In this document: piece after piece, positions 53,801 through 63,906 of the stretch
Layout: each line of letters opens with the position of its first letter
How positions within the stretch are numbered: position 1 is the first letter of the stretch
Origin: Gemmatimonadaceae bacterium
GTDB lineage: Bacteria > Gemmatimonadota > Gemmatimonadetes > Gemmatimonadales > Gemmatimonadaceae
Reading direction: 5' to 3'
DNA: 64,000 nucleotides
Assembly: GCA_030647905.1 (NCBI GenBank)
Contig: JAUSJA010000026.1
Location: 496,001 to 560,000, forward strand
Translations under genes and position numbers: made by a program
The notes under the pieces: generated by a model
What the model saw: only the letters and a program-made list of their open reading frames with translations
Told to the model about the DNA's origin: nothing
The model's database searches: none

Positions 53801-55966
53801 ATGAAAAACTTCAGCCTGCTTCCAGTCGCGCTCGTTGCTTTTACTTCCTTCGCCTGCGCCCCAGCGGCGAGCACCGTCCCATCCCCCGCCGGGCAACCGG
53901 CTGTCGTCCGAGCTTCGGAAGCGCCGGTCCTGAGGCCGACAGGATACAGGCCGGAGTTCGGTACGATGTGGACGTTCGACGCGCCGCCCCTCGACTACTG
54001 GAGAAGCACCTACAACTTCTCCCCGGACAAGGCGTGGCTGGATCACGTTCGTCTCGCCGCGGTCAGGCTGCCCAACTGTTCCGCATCGTTCGTCTCCGCG
54101 AATGGACTGGTCATTACGAATCATCACTGCGTCCGCGGCTGCGCCTCGGCTGTCTCACCGCGTGATACCAACTACATCGAAACGGGATTCGTCGCGCGCG
54201 GAATGGGGGAAGAGAAGAAATGTCCGGGCTTCTATGTGGATCAGCTCGAGTCCATTGAAAACGTCACAGGTCGCGTGAGGGCCGGGATCACCGCGACGAC
54301 CGCCGAAGCGCAGGCCCACCAGAGAACCGAGGTGACCGCGCAGATAGAGACGGAGTGCAACCGTCAGACAGGCCTCACCTGTCAGGTCGTATCTCTGTAT
54401 CAGGGAGGGATGTACTCGCTGTACCGCTACAAGCGGTACGACGATCTTCGCCTCGTCTTCGCGCCCGAGGATCAGGTCGCTTCGTTCGGCGGCGACCCCG
54501 ATAACTTCACCTATCCACGCTACGACCTGGACGCGGGAATACTGCGCGTCTATGTGAACGACCAGCCGCATAAGCCCGACAACTATCTTCGGTGGAGCAC
54601 ATCGGGCGCGGGCGACGGCGAGCCCGTCTTCGTTGTCGGCAATCCGGGATCGACGGGCCGGCTGAACACGATCGCGCAGATGCAGTTCCTGCGGGATTAC
54701 CAGTACCCGGCGCAGCTTGCGGGATACGAGCGCACGCTGGCCATATACCGCGAGCTCGCGCGCACTGATCCTGCCGCGGCCCGCCGTTACGAGAACAACG
54801 TTTTCTCGCTGGAGAATTCGAGAAAGGCGGTGACTGGTTACAGGTCCGGCCTCACGGACTCGGTGTACATGGCTACGAAGGCCGCGTTCGAGCGCGAGTT
54901 CCGCGCGCGACTGGCGGCCGATTCGCGGTTGTCGGCTCAGTATTCCGGGACATACGACGCAATCGCCGCGGCGCAGCGAGAGCTTGCCAGCTTTGACGCC
55001 GTGCGTCGCAACAGAAGCTTCGGGCCGACGGTCCCCGCGGGGGGATCGAGACTTCTCAACATGGCGGGGCAGCTCGTCCGCCTTCCCGTTGAATCTGCGT
55101 TGCCCGATTCGGCGCGACTCGCGGCGTATCGCGGGAACCTCGCGAACACGATCCGTGCTTCACTGCTTCGAGACCAACCGATTGATTCCGCCTTCGAGAG
55201 ACTGGCGATCGCCGCGCAGCTGAGGGCCGTCCAGGCCGAGCTGAGTGCCGACGATCCGTTCCTGCGAGCGACGCTCGCGGGCCGGACGCCGGAGCAGGCC
55301 GCTGCAGCTCTCGTCAGCGGCACCCATGTTGGCGATGTGGCATTCAGGCGCTCGCTCGTGGAAGGCGGCGCGGCCGCCGTCGCGGCAACGGACGATCCGA
55401 TGATCGCCCTCGCTCGGCGGATAGATCCGCTCAACCGGGAAGTGCTGGCGCGTGCCGACCGGTTGAATGCGGTCATCACGTCGAATACGGAGAAGGTCGG
55501 CCGCGCGCTGTTCGAGACCTACGGCACGGCGCTGCCTCCGGACGCGACGTTCACTCTTCGCATCAGCGACGGAGTGGTAAAGGGCTACCCGATGAACGGC
55601 ACCATCGCCCCCTACAAGACGGTTTTCATGGGGATGTACTCGCGCTCGGCAGAATTCGATGGCAGGCCGCCATTCGATCTGCCCCGTCGCTGGACGGACC
55701 GGAAGGACCGACTCGATCTGACGACGCCTTTCAATTTCGTTTCCACCACGGACATCATCGGGGGCAACTCCGGCAGCCCGGTGATAAATCGCAATGGCGA
55801 GGTCGTCGGCCTCGCATTCGACGGGAACATCGAGGGAGTGGCCAACCGCTTTCTGTATCAGTCGGAAAAGCAGCGCACGGTGAGCGTGAGCTCACAGTCA
55901 ATCGTCGAGGCGCTCAGGAAGGTGTATGACGCGGCGGCGCTGGCAACCGAGCTTCAGGGAAGGTGA
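53801..55966 (+). CDS. S46-family dipeptidyl peptidase (DPP7/DPP11-like), lipoprotein
   Basis: A 721-aa exported serine peptidase with leader LVAFTSFAC. The chymotrypsin-like lobes carry the histidine in LVITNHHCVRGCASAVS (around residue 108) and the serine in IIGGNSGSPVINRNGEVVG (Ser657). A helical insert lies between, including FGGDPDNFTYPRYDLD, as in DPP7/DPP11. These enzymes release dipeptides from N-termini in the periplasm. The ATG at 53801 gives the leader; 53780 is an alternative upstream start. The length is normal. Confidence 0.92.
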   Translation: MKNFSLLPVALVAFTSFACAPAASTVPSPAGQPAVVRASEAPVLRPTGYRPEFGTMWTFDAPPLDYWRSTYNFSPDKAWLDHVRLAAVRLPNCSASFVSANGLVITNHHCVRGCASAVSPRDTNYIETGFVARGMGEEKKCPGFYVDQLESIENVTGRVRAGITATTAEAQAHQRTEVTAQIETECNRQTGLTCQVVSLYQGGMYSLYRYKRYDDLRLVFAPEDQVASFGGDPDNFTYPRYDLDAGILRVYVNDQPHKPDNYLRWSTSGAGDGEPVFVVGNPGSTGRLNTIAQMQFLRDYQYPAQLAGYERTLAIYRELARTDPAAARRYENNVFSLENSRKAVTGYRSGLTDSVYMATKAAFEREFRARLAADSRLSAQYSGTYDAIAAAQRELASFDAVRRNRSFGPTVPAGGSRLLNMAGQLVRLPVESALPDSARLAAYRGNLANTIRASLLRDQPIDSAFERLAIAAQLRAVQAELSADDPFLRATLAGRTPEQAAAALVSGTHVGDVAFRRSLVEGGAAAVAATDDPMIALARRIDPLNREVLARADRLNAVITSNTEKVGRALFETYGTALPPDATFTLRISDGVVKGYPMNGTIAPYKTVFMGMYSRSAEFDGRPPFDLPRRWTDRKDRLDLTTPFNFVSTTDIIGGNSGSPVINRNGEVVGLAFDGNIEGVANRFLYQSEKQRTVSVSSQSIVEALRKVYDAAALATELQGR

Positions 55967-55993
55967 GGTGACGCTGTTTCCGACTGACGTCGC

Positions 55994-56500
55994 ATGAAGC
56001 TGCTCGTCGTACGCCACGCCGTGGCGATGGACAGGGAAGAGTTCGCAAAGACGGGGCAGTCCGACGACCTGCGGCCTCTCACGGCTGACGGCGCGCGCAA
56101 GATGAAGCGAGCGGCCAAGAGGCTGCGCGCAGAAGTCGAGACGCTGGATCTGCTGGTGACAAGTCCCCTTGTGCGCGCCGTTCAGACAGCAGACATCGTT
56201 GCCAATGCGTACGGGACCGGCGTTGCCGGAACCACGACGTCGCTATTGCCTGACGCTCCGCTGGAAGAATTCGAGAAGTCCTGCTCCGGGCTTCGCGGGA
56301 AGGAGATCCTTGCCGTTGTCGGGCATGAGCCGCACCTCAGCCGCCTGGTTACCTGGCTTCTGACGGGGCGGCGGGAGTCGCGGCTTCGCCTCAGGAAGGG
56401 CGGGGCGTGTCTGCTGGAGTTCGAATCGCGAGTACGCCGGGATTCGGGAACGCTGATCTGGCTGCTCACGCCACGTCAACTGGCTACGAGGTCACGATAG
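55994..56500 (+). CDS. sixA: Phosphohistidine phosphatase SixA
   Basis: A 168-aa histidine phosphatase. The catalytic RHx motif is LLVVRHAVAMDREEF (Arg7, His8) and the second histidine is in LAVVGHEPHLSRLVTW. LTADGARKMKRAAKRLR and LVTSPLVRAVQTADIV are typical SixA segments. It removes phosphate from phosphohistidine proteins. It lies 27 nt after the S46 peptidase gene and may be co-transcribed. Confidence 0.92.
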   Translation: MKLLVVRHAVAMDREEFAKTGQSDDLRPLTADGARKMKRAAKRLRAEVETLDLLVTSPLVRAVQTADIVANAYGTGVAGTTTSLLPDAPLEEFEKSCSGLRGKEILAVVGHEPHLSRLVTWLLTGRRESRLRLRKGGACLLEFESRVRRDSGTLIWLLTPRQLATRSR

Positions 56501-56562
56501 TCGTCGTCGAGCGAGCAAGTGTGCGTGGTTGCGCAGCGCTTTCCATATGTGGAGACGTCGCC

Positions 56563-57855
56563 TCAGGCGTAAAGCTCGGCGCGGGAGAGCGGAACGCCCG
56601 CACGCCCGTTGTCGGGCTTCGAAAAGAGGGTCTGGTTGACGCTGATTCGGCCTGTCCTGAACCGATGGGCAGACGCGGCGAAGTAGAGGCGCCATGCTCG
56701 CCATGTGGGACGCCCGACGAGCCGCACGGCGTCGCTCTCGTGGTCCTCGAGGCGGCGGATCCAGTGCTGTAGCGTCAGGTCGTAATGCTCCCGCACGTTC
56801 TCGACATCGCGAACCTCAAATCCCGCCCGCTCCGCGGCGAGATTGACCTCGCTTAGCGCGATGAGCTCGGAATCGGGGAACACGTACTTCGTCATCGGCG
56901 ACGTTCCAACTATGAGATGATTGAGCGGATCCTTGAGCATTGAGCCGACGGTTCTCTTCGGTGCGGTCGCTTCGCGGGAGATTCCATGGTTGAGGAAGAG
57001 GCCGCCCGGCCGCAGCGCACTGCGGATGCGGCGAAAATACTCCGGCAGCCGCGCCCGGCCGACATGCTCGAACATGCCGATGCTCGCAATCTTGTCGAAA
57101 ATCTCTCCCGACATGTTGCGGTAGTCGAGCAGGCGGATCTCGATGCTCCCCTTGAGTCCCGCGGTCGCGACCCGTGCGGAGGCGAGCTCGTACTGCCGCT
57201 CGCTCAGCGTGATGCCCACACCGGTGATGTCGTAATGCTCGGCGGCGTAAATGAGGAGGCCGCCCCACCCGCAGCCGACGTCGAGCATGTGATCACCGGC
57301 GCGAAGCCGGAGCTTCCGGCAGATCTGCTCCAGCTTGTACTCCTGTGCCGCCGCCAGATCCTCGTCGCAATTCCGGAAGTACGCGCAGGAATAGATCATG
57401 CGCGGATCGAGAAAGAGCTGGAAGAACTCGTTCCCCAGATCGTAATGGTAGACCACTGCGGCGCGGTCACGCTCCCGCGTGTGCTTCGCTCCTGAAAGAT
57501 GAGCCGCCGCCAGGGTCCTCGTGTGTGAGGCGCCATTGCTTCGCGGGAGCGCGCGCCAGAGACGGATCAGTGCCGCAAGATCGCGGGGAGCACGCGCGGC
57601 GGTGCGGCAAGCCTCCACGACGGGAAACGCGCTGCAGATGTCGCCTTCTATCTCCAGGTCACCGTTCAGAAAGGCTTCGCCGAGGGAAGCCTCTACCGGC
57701 GGACGGAACATGTTTCGGAGGGCGTCGGGAGAGGCGATCACCAGGGTGAACGCCGCCGTTCCGTCCGCGGGAAGAAGTGTATCAGCCCCCGTGCGGACGT
57801 CGAAGCCGCGGGGGGCGGGGAAGAGCCGTTCGAGGAACGCGTGCGGGGCTGACAT
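56563..57855 (-). CDS. cfa: Cyclopropane-fatty-acyl-phospholipid synthase family methyltransferase
   Basis: A 430-aa methyltransferase acting on membrane lipid double bonds with S-adenosylmethionine. The SAM motif is HMLDVGCGWGGLLIYAAEH. VVYHYDLGNEFFQLFLD and IASIGMFEHVGRARLPEYF are family-specific. The N-terminal lipid-binding region (about 1-120) is present. GGAGG lies 5 nt before the ATG at 57855, which is why I prefer it to MM at 57921. It is divergent from the YpdA-like gene. Confidence 0.9.
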   Translation of the reverse strand: MSAPHAFLERLFPAPRGFDVRTGADTLLPADGTAAFTLVIASPDALRNMFRPPVEASLGEAFLNGDLEIEGDICSAFPVVEACRTAARAPRDLAALIRLWRALPRSNGASHTRTLAAAHLSGAKHTRERDRAAVVYHYDLGNEFFQLFLDPRMIYSCAYFRNCDEDLAAAQEYKLEQICRKLRLRAGDHMLDVGCGWGGLLIYAAEHYDITGVGITLSERQYELASARVATAGLKGSIEIRLLDYRNMSGEIFDKIASIGMFEHVGRARLPEYFRRIRSALRPGGLFLNHGISREATAPKRTVGSMLKDPLNHLIVGTSPMTKYVFPDSELIALSEVNLAAERAGFEVRDVENVREHYDLTLQHWIRRLEDHESDAVRLVGRPTWRAWRLYFAASAHRFRTGRISVNQTLFSKPDNGRAGVPLSRAELYA

Positions 57856-58067
57856 GCTGCCTCCGTCAAACGCTTTAGCGGTGAGTGGATTACTGCCTGC
57901 GTCCTCGAACGTGCGCATCATTCGTACCGCCTGCCCGCAGACAACGATAGTGAGCTTGTGGGAATCATCGCTCGACCAGGATCCACCGCAGGCCGCCAAA
58001 TCGACGTCGAGCTTCTGCGAGGAGTTTCGCCATCTTGTAGTGGTCAATAAACAGGTCAGAGGGTGCA

Positions 58068-58781
58068 GTGACTGAGAAAGACGTCGAGTTCGACCTTTTA
58101 GTGATAGGCGCGGGACCGTGCGGGCTTGCGTCGGCGATATCCGCGCAGCGTGCTGGATTCGATGCAGTTGTGGTTGAAGCGCAGGTGGTGGTAAGCACCA
58201 TCGCACAATACCCGACCTATGCGCGGTTTTTCTCGACCGCGGAAAAGCTCTCGCTTGGAGGAGTACCCTTTGTCGTCGCGACGGAGAAGCCATCACGTCG
58301 AGATGCGCTGGCGTACTATCGAGCGGTCATTCGGCACTTCGGCCCAACATTCGACAAGAAGATCAAGCCGTGGGTGCTGCCCGATTTCGTGAATCGAACG
58401 AAGGAGGGAGAAATCGCCGTGCGGTGGGACAGCCGGGTCAGTGCCATCGAGAGCGACAGCGTGCTCATAACGGGGCCATCGGGAGAGGAGCGGTTGCCGG
58501 CCACCTTCGTGTATGTGATGACGGGCTTTGCTCCGACGCTGGATCTGCTGCGCCAGGCCAAGGTCCCCATCGATGCGCAGACCGGCATTCCAGAGCACGA
58601 TCCGGCAACGCTCGAGACATCGGTCCCGGGAATCTTCATCGCGGGCGTAGTCGTGGCAGGTTACGACGCGAACAAGGTCTTCATCGAGAACGGCCGATAC
58701 CACGGCGAGAAGATCGTGGCGCGGCTGCTGGGACGAAACGCTCCAAGTGAACCAAAGCTCAGCGTGGAGCTGGATACGTAG
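58068..58781 (+). CDS. YpdA-like bacillithiol disulfide reductase lacking its NAD(P)H-binding segment
   Basis: A 237-aa flavoprotein-like chain. The N-terminal FAD site is LLVIGAGPCGLASAISAQ, and YPTYARFFSTAEKLSLGG and the C-terminal PGIFIAGVVVAGYDANKVF are strongly YpdA-like. Family members have about 325 residues. Here the text runs from YYRAVIRHF directly to KKIKPWVLPDF, so roughly 90-100 residues with the second GxGxxG/A are missing in frame, near 58338. The result should not bind NAD(P)H normally. Either it is a decaying gene, or it works with another reductase. The start is GTG. Confidence 0.8.
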   Translation: MTEKDVEFDLLVIGAGPCGLASAISAQRAGFDAVVVEAQVVVSTIAQYPTYARFFSTAEKLSLGGVPFVVATEKPSRRDALAYYRAVIRHFGPTFDKKIKPWVLPDFVNRTKEGEIAVRWDSRVSAIESDSVLITGPSGEERLPATFVYVMTGFAPTLDLLRQAKVPIDAQTGIPEHDPATLETSVPGIFIAGVVVAGYDANKVFIENGRYHGEKIVARLLGRNAPSEPKLSVELDT

Positions 58782-58852
58782 GGCCCGTGGCCTGCGTTCT
58801 TTTCCAGTGCAACTATGCCCTCTCGCAGGTGCCACTATATTGAATGCAATGA

Positions 58853-60301
<1,449 letters not shown>

Positions 60302-60339
60302 GTCGGGCGATCGGCCTCGCCATTGTTTCCGGTGTACGC

Positions 60340-60368
60340 AGGGGCGTGTCATTCGATGGCGCGCCCCT
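60340..60368 (+). terminator. Hairpin after thiC
   Basis: AGGGGCG and CGCCCCT pair around a 15-nt loop, 39 nt after the thiC stop. No T-run follows, so it is a weak candidate terminator. Confidence 0.4.
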
Positions 60369-60392
60369 CGGCCGTTCAGTTGCTGGAGTGAG

Positions 60393-60968
60393 ATGACTCG
60401 ACGAATTCCATGTATCGTGGCCTTGCTGTTCGCCGCCGGATGCGCGACAGCGAGACAGCCAATCCCTTGGCCGCCGGTGAGTCCGTCCGTCACTCCCGCC
60501 GACGCCGCCTATTTCGCAACGCATCCGTTGATGGTCCCGGTGGCCGGAATCTCGCCGCGGGATCTGCGGGATTCGTTCAACGACGGGCGCGGCGACGGCC
60601 GGATTCATCGTGCGACCGACATCCTCGTACCGCGCGGAACGCCAGTCGTCGCCGCGATCTCCGGCGAAATCGTCCGCCTGAGACAGAATTCCTCGGGCGG
60701 AATCACGGCTTACCTCGTGGATGATGAGAGACGCTATGTGTACTATTACGCACATCTCGATCACTACTCGGATCGCGTCACGGAAGGGCTCAAGGTTGAC
60801 CAGGGCTTCGTGATCGGATACGTCGGCACGAGCGGCAACGCTCCACCCGACACGCCGCACCTTCATTTCCAGGCGATGCGGCTAAGGAACGGACAGCGCG
60901 ACTGGTGGAACGGCGCGCCGGTGGACGTACGCTCATTCATGACCACGAAGGGGAAGATCCACGAATGA
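60393..60968 (+). CDS. M23-family peptidase lipoprotein
   Basis: A 191-aa lipoprotein (leader IVALLFAAGC). The M23 zinc ligands are in GRIHRATDILVPRGT (His and Asp), YYYAHLDHYS and TPHLHFQAM. The spacing between the first His and Asp is three residues (HRATD) as in the LytM core. It likely cuts or binds cell-wall peptides in the envelope. The ATG at 60393 restores the lipobox. Its stop overlaps the YhbY-like gene by 4 nt. Confidence 0.88.
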   Translation: MTRRIPCIVALLFAAGCATARQPIPWPPVSPSVTPADAAYFATHPLMVPVAGISPRDLRDSFNDGRGDGRIHRATDILVPRGTPVVAAISGEIVRLRQNSSGGITAYLVDDERRYVYYYAHLDHYSDRVTEGLKVDQGFVIGYVGTSGNAPPDTPHLHFQAMRLRNGQRDWWNGAPVDVRSFMTTKGKIHE

Positions 60969-61270
60969 TAGGCAGCGAGCGCGCCGCCCTGAGGGCGGAA
61001 GCGCATCACCTGACCGCGACGGTGCACGTTGGACAGCACGGCCTGACGCCCGCGCTCGTCACGTCACTGGACGACGCGCTCAGGACCCACGAGCTCGTCA
61101 AGGTGAAGCTGGGAAAAAGCGCGGAGCTCAAGGCAAAGGACGCCGCTGGCCAGCTCGCGAGCGCCACTCAGTCCGAGGTCGTCCAGGTGATCGGACGAAC
61201 CGCGACTTTCTATCGGGAGAATCCGGATCTCGACAAGAAAAAGGGCGATCTTCCACCCTGGCGGCGATGA
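60965..61270 (+). CDS. CRM/YhbY-domain RNA-binding protein
   Basis: A 101-aa protein with a CRM (CRS1-YhbY) domain: LRAEAHHLTATVHVGQHGL, HELVKVKLG and VVQVIGRTATFYRENPD. The GxxG-type loop is present as VGQHG. E. coli YhbY associates with pre-50S ribosomal particles. The ATG overlaps the M23 stop (ATGA). Length is normal for the family. Confidence 0.92.
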   Translation: MIGSERAALRAEAHHLTATVHVGQHGLTPALVTSLDDALRTHELVKVKLGKSAELKAKDAAGQLASATQSEVVQVIGRTATFYRENPDLDKKKGDLPPWRR

Positions 61271-61455
61271 GTTGCGCCGTTCCTTCCTTGGAACGTTTTT
61301 GTTACAAAAGCTGATCGAGACGCTCCCGGATTTATGTTCATTCAGGCACATTCGCCCGCAACCGGTGGACGCAGCCTATGTATCGTGTGCTCAACGACTT
61401 ATCGATAATGGCCTGCCGTTAACAAATGTCTATTTGGTATCCCCTTAGAATAAGC

Positions 61456-61471
61456 TAACCACCGGTTGGTA
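61456..61471. promoter_or_regulatory. Putative TetR-type operator
   Basis: TAACCACCGGTTGGTA is a 12-of-16 palindrome centred on CCGG, just 5 nt before the TetR-like ATG. Position and shape suggest autoregulation. Confidence 0.45.
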
Positions 61472-61476
61472 TCATC

Positions 61477-62073
61477 ATGTCACCTCGTCCACGTACCGTA
61501 GAAGACTCCGCGATTCTCGACGCCGCTTTCCGTGCACTCAGCCGGATCGGCCCCGAGCATCTGACCCTCGCCGACGTCGGCGCCGAAGCCGGCCTGTCCG
61601 CCGCCACGCTGGTGCAGCGATTCGGATCCAAGCGCGATCTCCTGCTCTCGCTTTTCCGCCACGCTACGGGAGCGATCGACGAGGGATTCCTGTCGGCCGT
61701 CCTGGCCAACGACTCTCCGCTCGACTCGTTGTTCGCGGCGGCAATTGGCCGCGCGGGCCCGACCGACGGACCTGCGTCCATCGCCAACCGAATGGCGTTC
61801 TTCCTCTCGGGGATCGATGATCCCGAATTCCACGAACACGCGAGGGGACCACGCCCGTCGCGTCGTGGAAGGCTACAAGGGCATGCTCGACGGAGCCGAT
61901 CGCCCGGGGGCAAAGCTTCCGTCTTTGCCCCCTGTGACCGCATAACATCGCCAATACGTAATTCGGTTTCCGCTACGGCACATCGCAGTAGCGGCTGGCG
62001 CCCGCGGGCCTATCTTGAATTGTACCTCTTCGCTGGAGAGCGAGATTGGGCGCAACCGCGGCTATCGCCGTAA
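61477..62073 (+). pseudogene. TetR-family regulator with frameshifted C-terminus
   Basis: The N-terminal helix-turn-helix is intact: DSAILDAAFRALSRIG, LTLADVGAEAGLSAATLVQR and FGSKRDLLLSLFRHA. After DDPEFHEHARG (near 61850) the frame turns into Arg/Ser/Pro-rich sequence, while the second frame resumes the family pattern (HARRVVEGYKGMLDG) before stopping at 61945. The ligand-binding domain is thus broken by a single-base shift and then lost. A 198-aa product could still be made and bind DNA. Sequencing error is an alternative. Confidence 0.7.
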
Positions 62074-62357
62074 TGAGACGGAAGGAACGCGAAGTGCGTG
62101 CGGAGTTTTACGCCGCCGGGGCCACCATAGCGGCCAATGCCATGTCAATGGCGGATTTGCGACTGGATGACAGCATGGCGCTGCGCCGGCTCCGCAGGCG
62201 CGCGGTAATCCGGGAAGCTTCCCCTGGACTCTTCTATTTCGACGAAGATGTCTGGCACGCGCTCCACGCGATGCGGGTCCGCATGGCGCTCCTCCTCGTC
62301 GGCACCATCGTACTCTTCGGTCTGCTCATCGCGTACGGCTCGGTCTCGCTAAAGTGA
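62046..62357 (+). CDS. Hypothetical single-helix membrane protein
   Basis: A 103-aa protein. A basic helical part (MRRKEREVRAEFYAAG) and LRRRAVIREASPGLFYFDED lead to a C-terminal membrane helix (MALLLVGTIVLFGLLIAYG). TTG at 62046 has GGAG 7 nt upstream; ATG at 62073 is the alternative. It overlaps the end of the degraded TetR frame by 28 nt. No family is recognised. Confidence 0.6.
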   Translation: MGATAAIAVMRRKEREVRAEFYAAGATIAANAMSMADLRLDDSMALRRLRRRAVIREASPGLFYFDEDVWHALHAMRVRMALLLVGTIVLFGLLIAYGSVSLK

Positions 62358-62432
62358 CCGGCCGGCGGTGTTGATATTCGACACCTCCGGTCTATTTTTC
62401 GCATACGATTCACCGCAAAACAGAGCCGATAA

Positions 62433-62696
62433 ATGCCCTACGTCATTACCGAAGCCTGCAAGGATACGAAGGATAGAGCGTGCGTGGACGTCTGCCCCGT
62501 GGATTGCATCTACGAAGGGCCGGACCAGCTCTACATTCACCCCGACGAGTGCATCGACTGCGGAGCGTGCGAGCCCGAGTGTCCTGTGACGGCCATCTTC
62601 CCCGAAGAGGACGTCCCCGCGAACCTGAAGGAGTACGTGCAGATCAATCGCGACGTGTTCAAGAGCCCCGACCCGCCAGGACGCCCCAACCGCTGA
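62433..62696 (+). CDS. Ferredoxin, 3Fe-4S/4Fe-4S type
   Basis: An 87-aa electron carrier. The cysteines are in [18 protein letters not shown] and [16 protein letters not shown]. The first set, with Cys9 then Cys17 and Cys21, and the second CxxCxxCxxxCP set match seven-iron FdxA-like ferredoxins. No partner enzyme is adjacent. An imperfect terminator with a seven-T run follows. Confidence 0.92.
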   Translation: MPYVITEACKDTKDRACVDVCPVDCIYEGPDQLYIHPDECIDCGACEPECPVTAIFPEEDVPANLKEYVQINRDVFKSPDPPGRPNR

Positions 62697-62734
62697 GGAT
62701 CGTCACCCGCGGAGTCGCATCGCACCAAACGAAA

Positions 62735-62766
62735 AGCCCGACCCATTGCGGGTCCGGTTTTTTATC
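62735..62766. terminator. Bidirectional terminator between the ferredoxin and the methyltransferase-like gene
   Basis: CCCGACCC and GGGTCCGG form a stem with one mismatch around ATTGC. The plus strand ends in a six-T run and the minus strand in GCTTTT. It lies in the 65-nt convergent gap and touches the stop of the minus-strand gene. Confidence 0.7.
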
Positions 62767-63424
62767 TCGTGAAGTAATCCTTCGCGATGAATGCGCCGAC
62801 GAGCACCGCGTACTGGAGGAAAGTGCTGATCTCGCTTCGCCACGCCTCGCGCCAGTCGTTCTCGCCGGTCGCCGGCTCGTCGGGTTTCCGCGGAAGCCAC
62901 CGGGGCGCGGAGTTCTTGTAGTCCAGGTACTCGCGTCCGAACGTGGACTCGAGCACTCCCTCCTCATACCGCACGATAAGACTGTACTCGGCCGCGAACA
63001 ACAGCACCGCGACCGGAAGGAACCACATCACTCCCGAGATGACGCAGAAGCCGATCCACACGAGGAAGTTTCCGTTGTACAGCGGATTCCTGCTCCACGC
63101 GAAGATGCCGTAGGTCACGAGCCGCTGCACGTCGCGCGAGCGACGGCGCGTCTTGGTTCCCGCGGCGGCAACACCCGCGAGCCGGAAATACTCCCCGATG
63201 GCGATCAGCACTCCGCCGATCACCCAGCGGCTCGGCGACGTCGTTCCCCTGTTTATGAGCGGGATGCCAAGAAAAAGGATCGGCAGCCATCCGCGATTCC
63301 GGAAAAGGATCGCGCCTATCCGCGCCGACGGTGACAGCTCCGCGGCGCTGACCTGCTGCCGCGGCGGCACAGGCTGGTCTTCCTCCCTCGTCACTTCGCT
63401 CGGCAGCTCCGGCCAACCGGGCAT
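62762..63424 (-). CDS. Isoprenylcysteine carboxyl methyltransferase-like membrane protein
   Basis: A 220-aa protein with four or five membrane helices. The PEMT/ICMT motif is LVTYGIFAWSRNPLYNGNF, followed by the C-terminal EYSLIVRYEEGVLESTFGREY and PRWLPRK. These enzymes methylate small lipid or thiol substrates using S-adenosylmethionine; the bacterial substrate is unknown. The start overlaps the thioesterase stop by 1 nt (TGATG), so the two are coupled. The open frame runs to 63724 within the thioesterase gene. Confidence 0.85.
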   Translation of the reverse strand: MPGWPELPSEVTREEDQPVPPRQQVSAAELSPSARIGAILFRNRGWLPILFLGIPLINRGTTSPSRWVIGGVLIAIGEYFRLAGVAAAGTKTRRRSRDVQRLVTYGIFAWSRNPLYNGNFLVWIGFCVISGVMWFLPVAVLLFAAEYSLIVRYEEGVLESTFGREYLDYKNSAPRWLPRKPDEPATGENDWREAWRSEISTFLQYAVLVGAFIAKDYFTR

Positions 63425-63822
63425 CAATCCCCCCACGGGGAAAAAATCTCGCGCCACTCGTCGGGAACCGGCATTGGCTTTCCCTCGGGAGAGAGCGTGA
63501 CGTACACCACCTTCGCCTCGCAGACAGGCGCGCCGCGCTGGTTCGTCGCGACCTGCCTCACGGTGAAGCTGGTCTTGCCGATCGCCTGCAGTCCGGTGCG
63601 GACTATGAAGTCGTCGCCGGGCAGCGCGGGAGTGCTGTACGAGGCCTCGACGTGCCGCACCACCGCCCACTGCGCGCGCTTGACGTAATCCTCGAACCGC
63701 ATGTGTTTCTCGAGCGCACTCCATCGCGCGCGCTCGAGAAGCATGAGTATGTTCGCGTGGTTAACGTGCCCGGCGGTATCGCAGTCGCTCGGATAGATAT
63801 GGATCTTCAGTTCGTCAGACAT
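63424..63822 (-). CDS. Acyl-CoA thioesterase, YbgC/FadM type
   Basis: A 132-aa hotdog-fold enzyme. The active-site aspartate is in YPSDCDTAGHVNHANILMLL, the usual place for 4-hydroxybenzoyl-CoA-thioesterase-like proteins. PALPGDDFIVRTGLQAIGKT and the C-terminal AKVVYVTLSPEGKP also match. It hydrolyses acyl-CoA in the cytoplasm. It leads a two-gene operon with the methyltransferase-like gene. Confidence 0.92.
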   Translation of the reverse strand: MSDELKIHIYPSDCDTAGHVNHANILMLLERARWSALEKHMRFEDYVKRAQWAVVRHVEASYSTPALPGDDFIVRTGLQAIGKTSFTVRQVATNQRGAPVCEAKVVYVTLSPEGKPMPVPDEWREIFSPWGD

Positions 63823-63906
63823 GATGCGTCAAAAGTTAACACGGGGTCTGCACGATCGTGGATTTGTGTCTGCACCGGTGGCTGCCTGACCTGCTAGATT
63901 GGCTGA

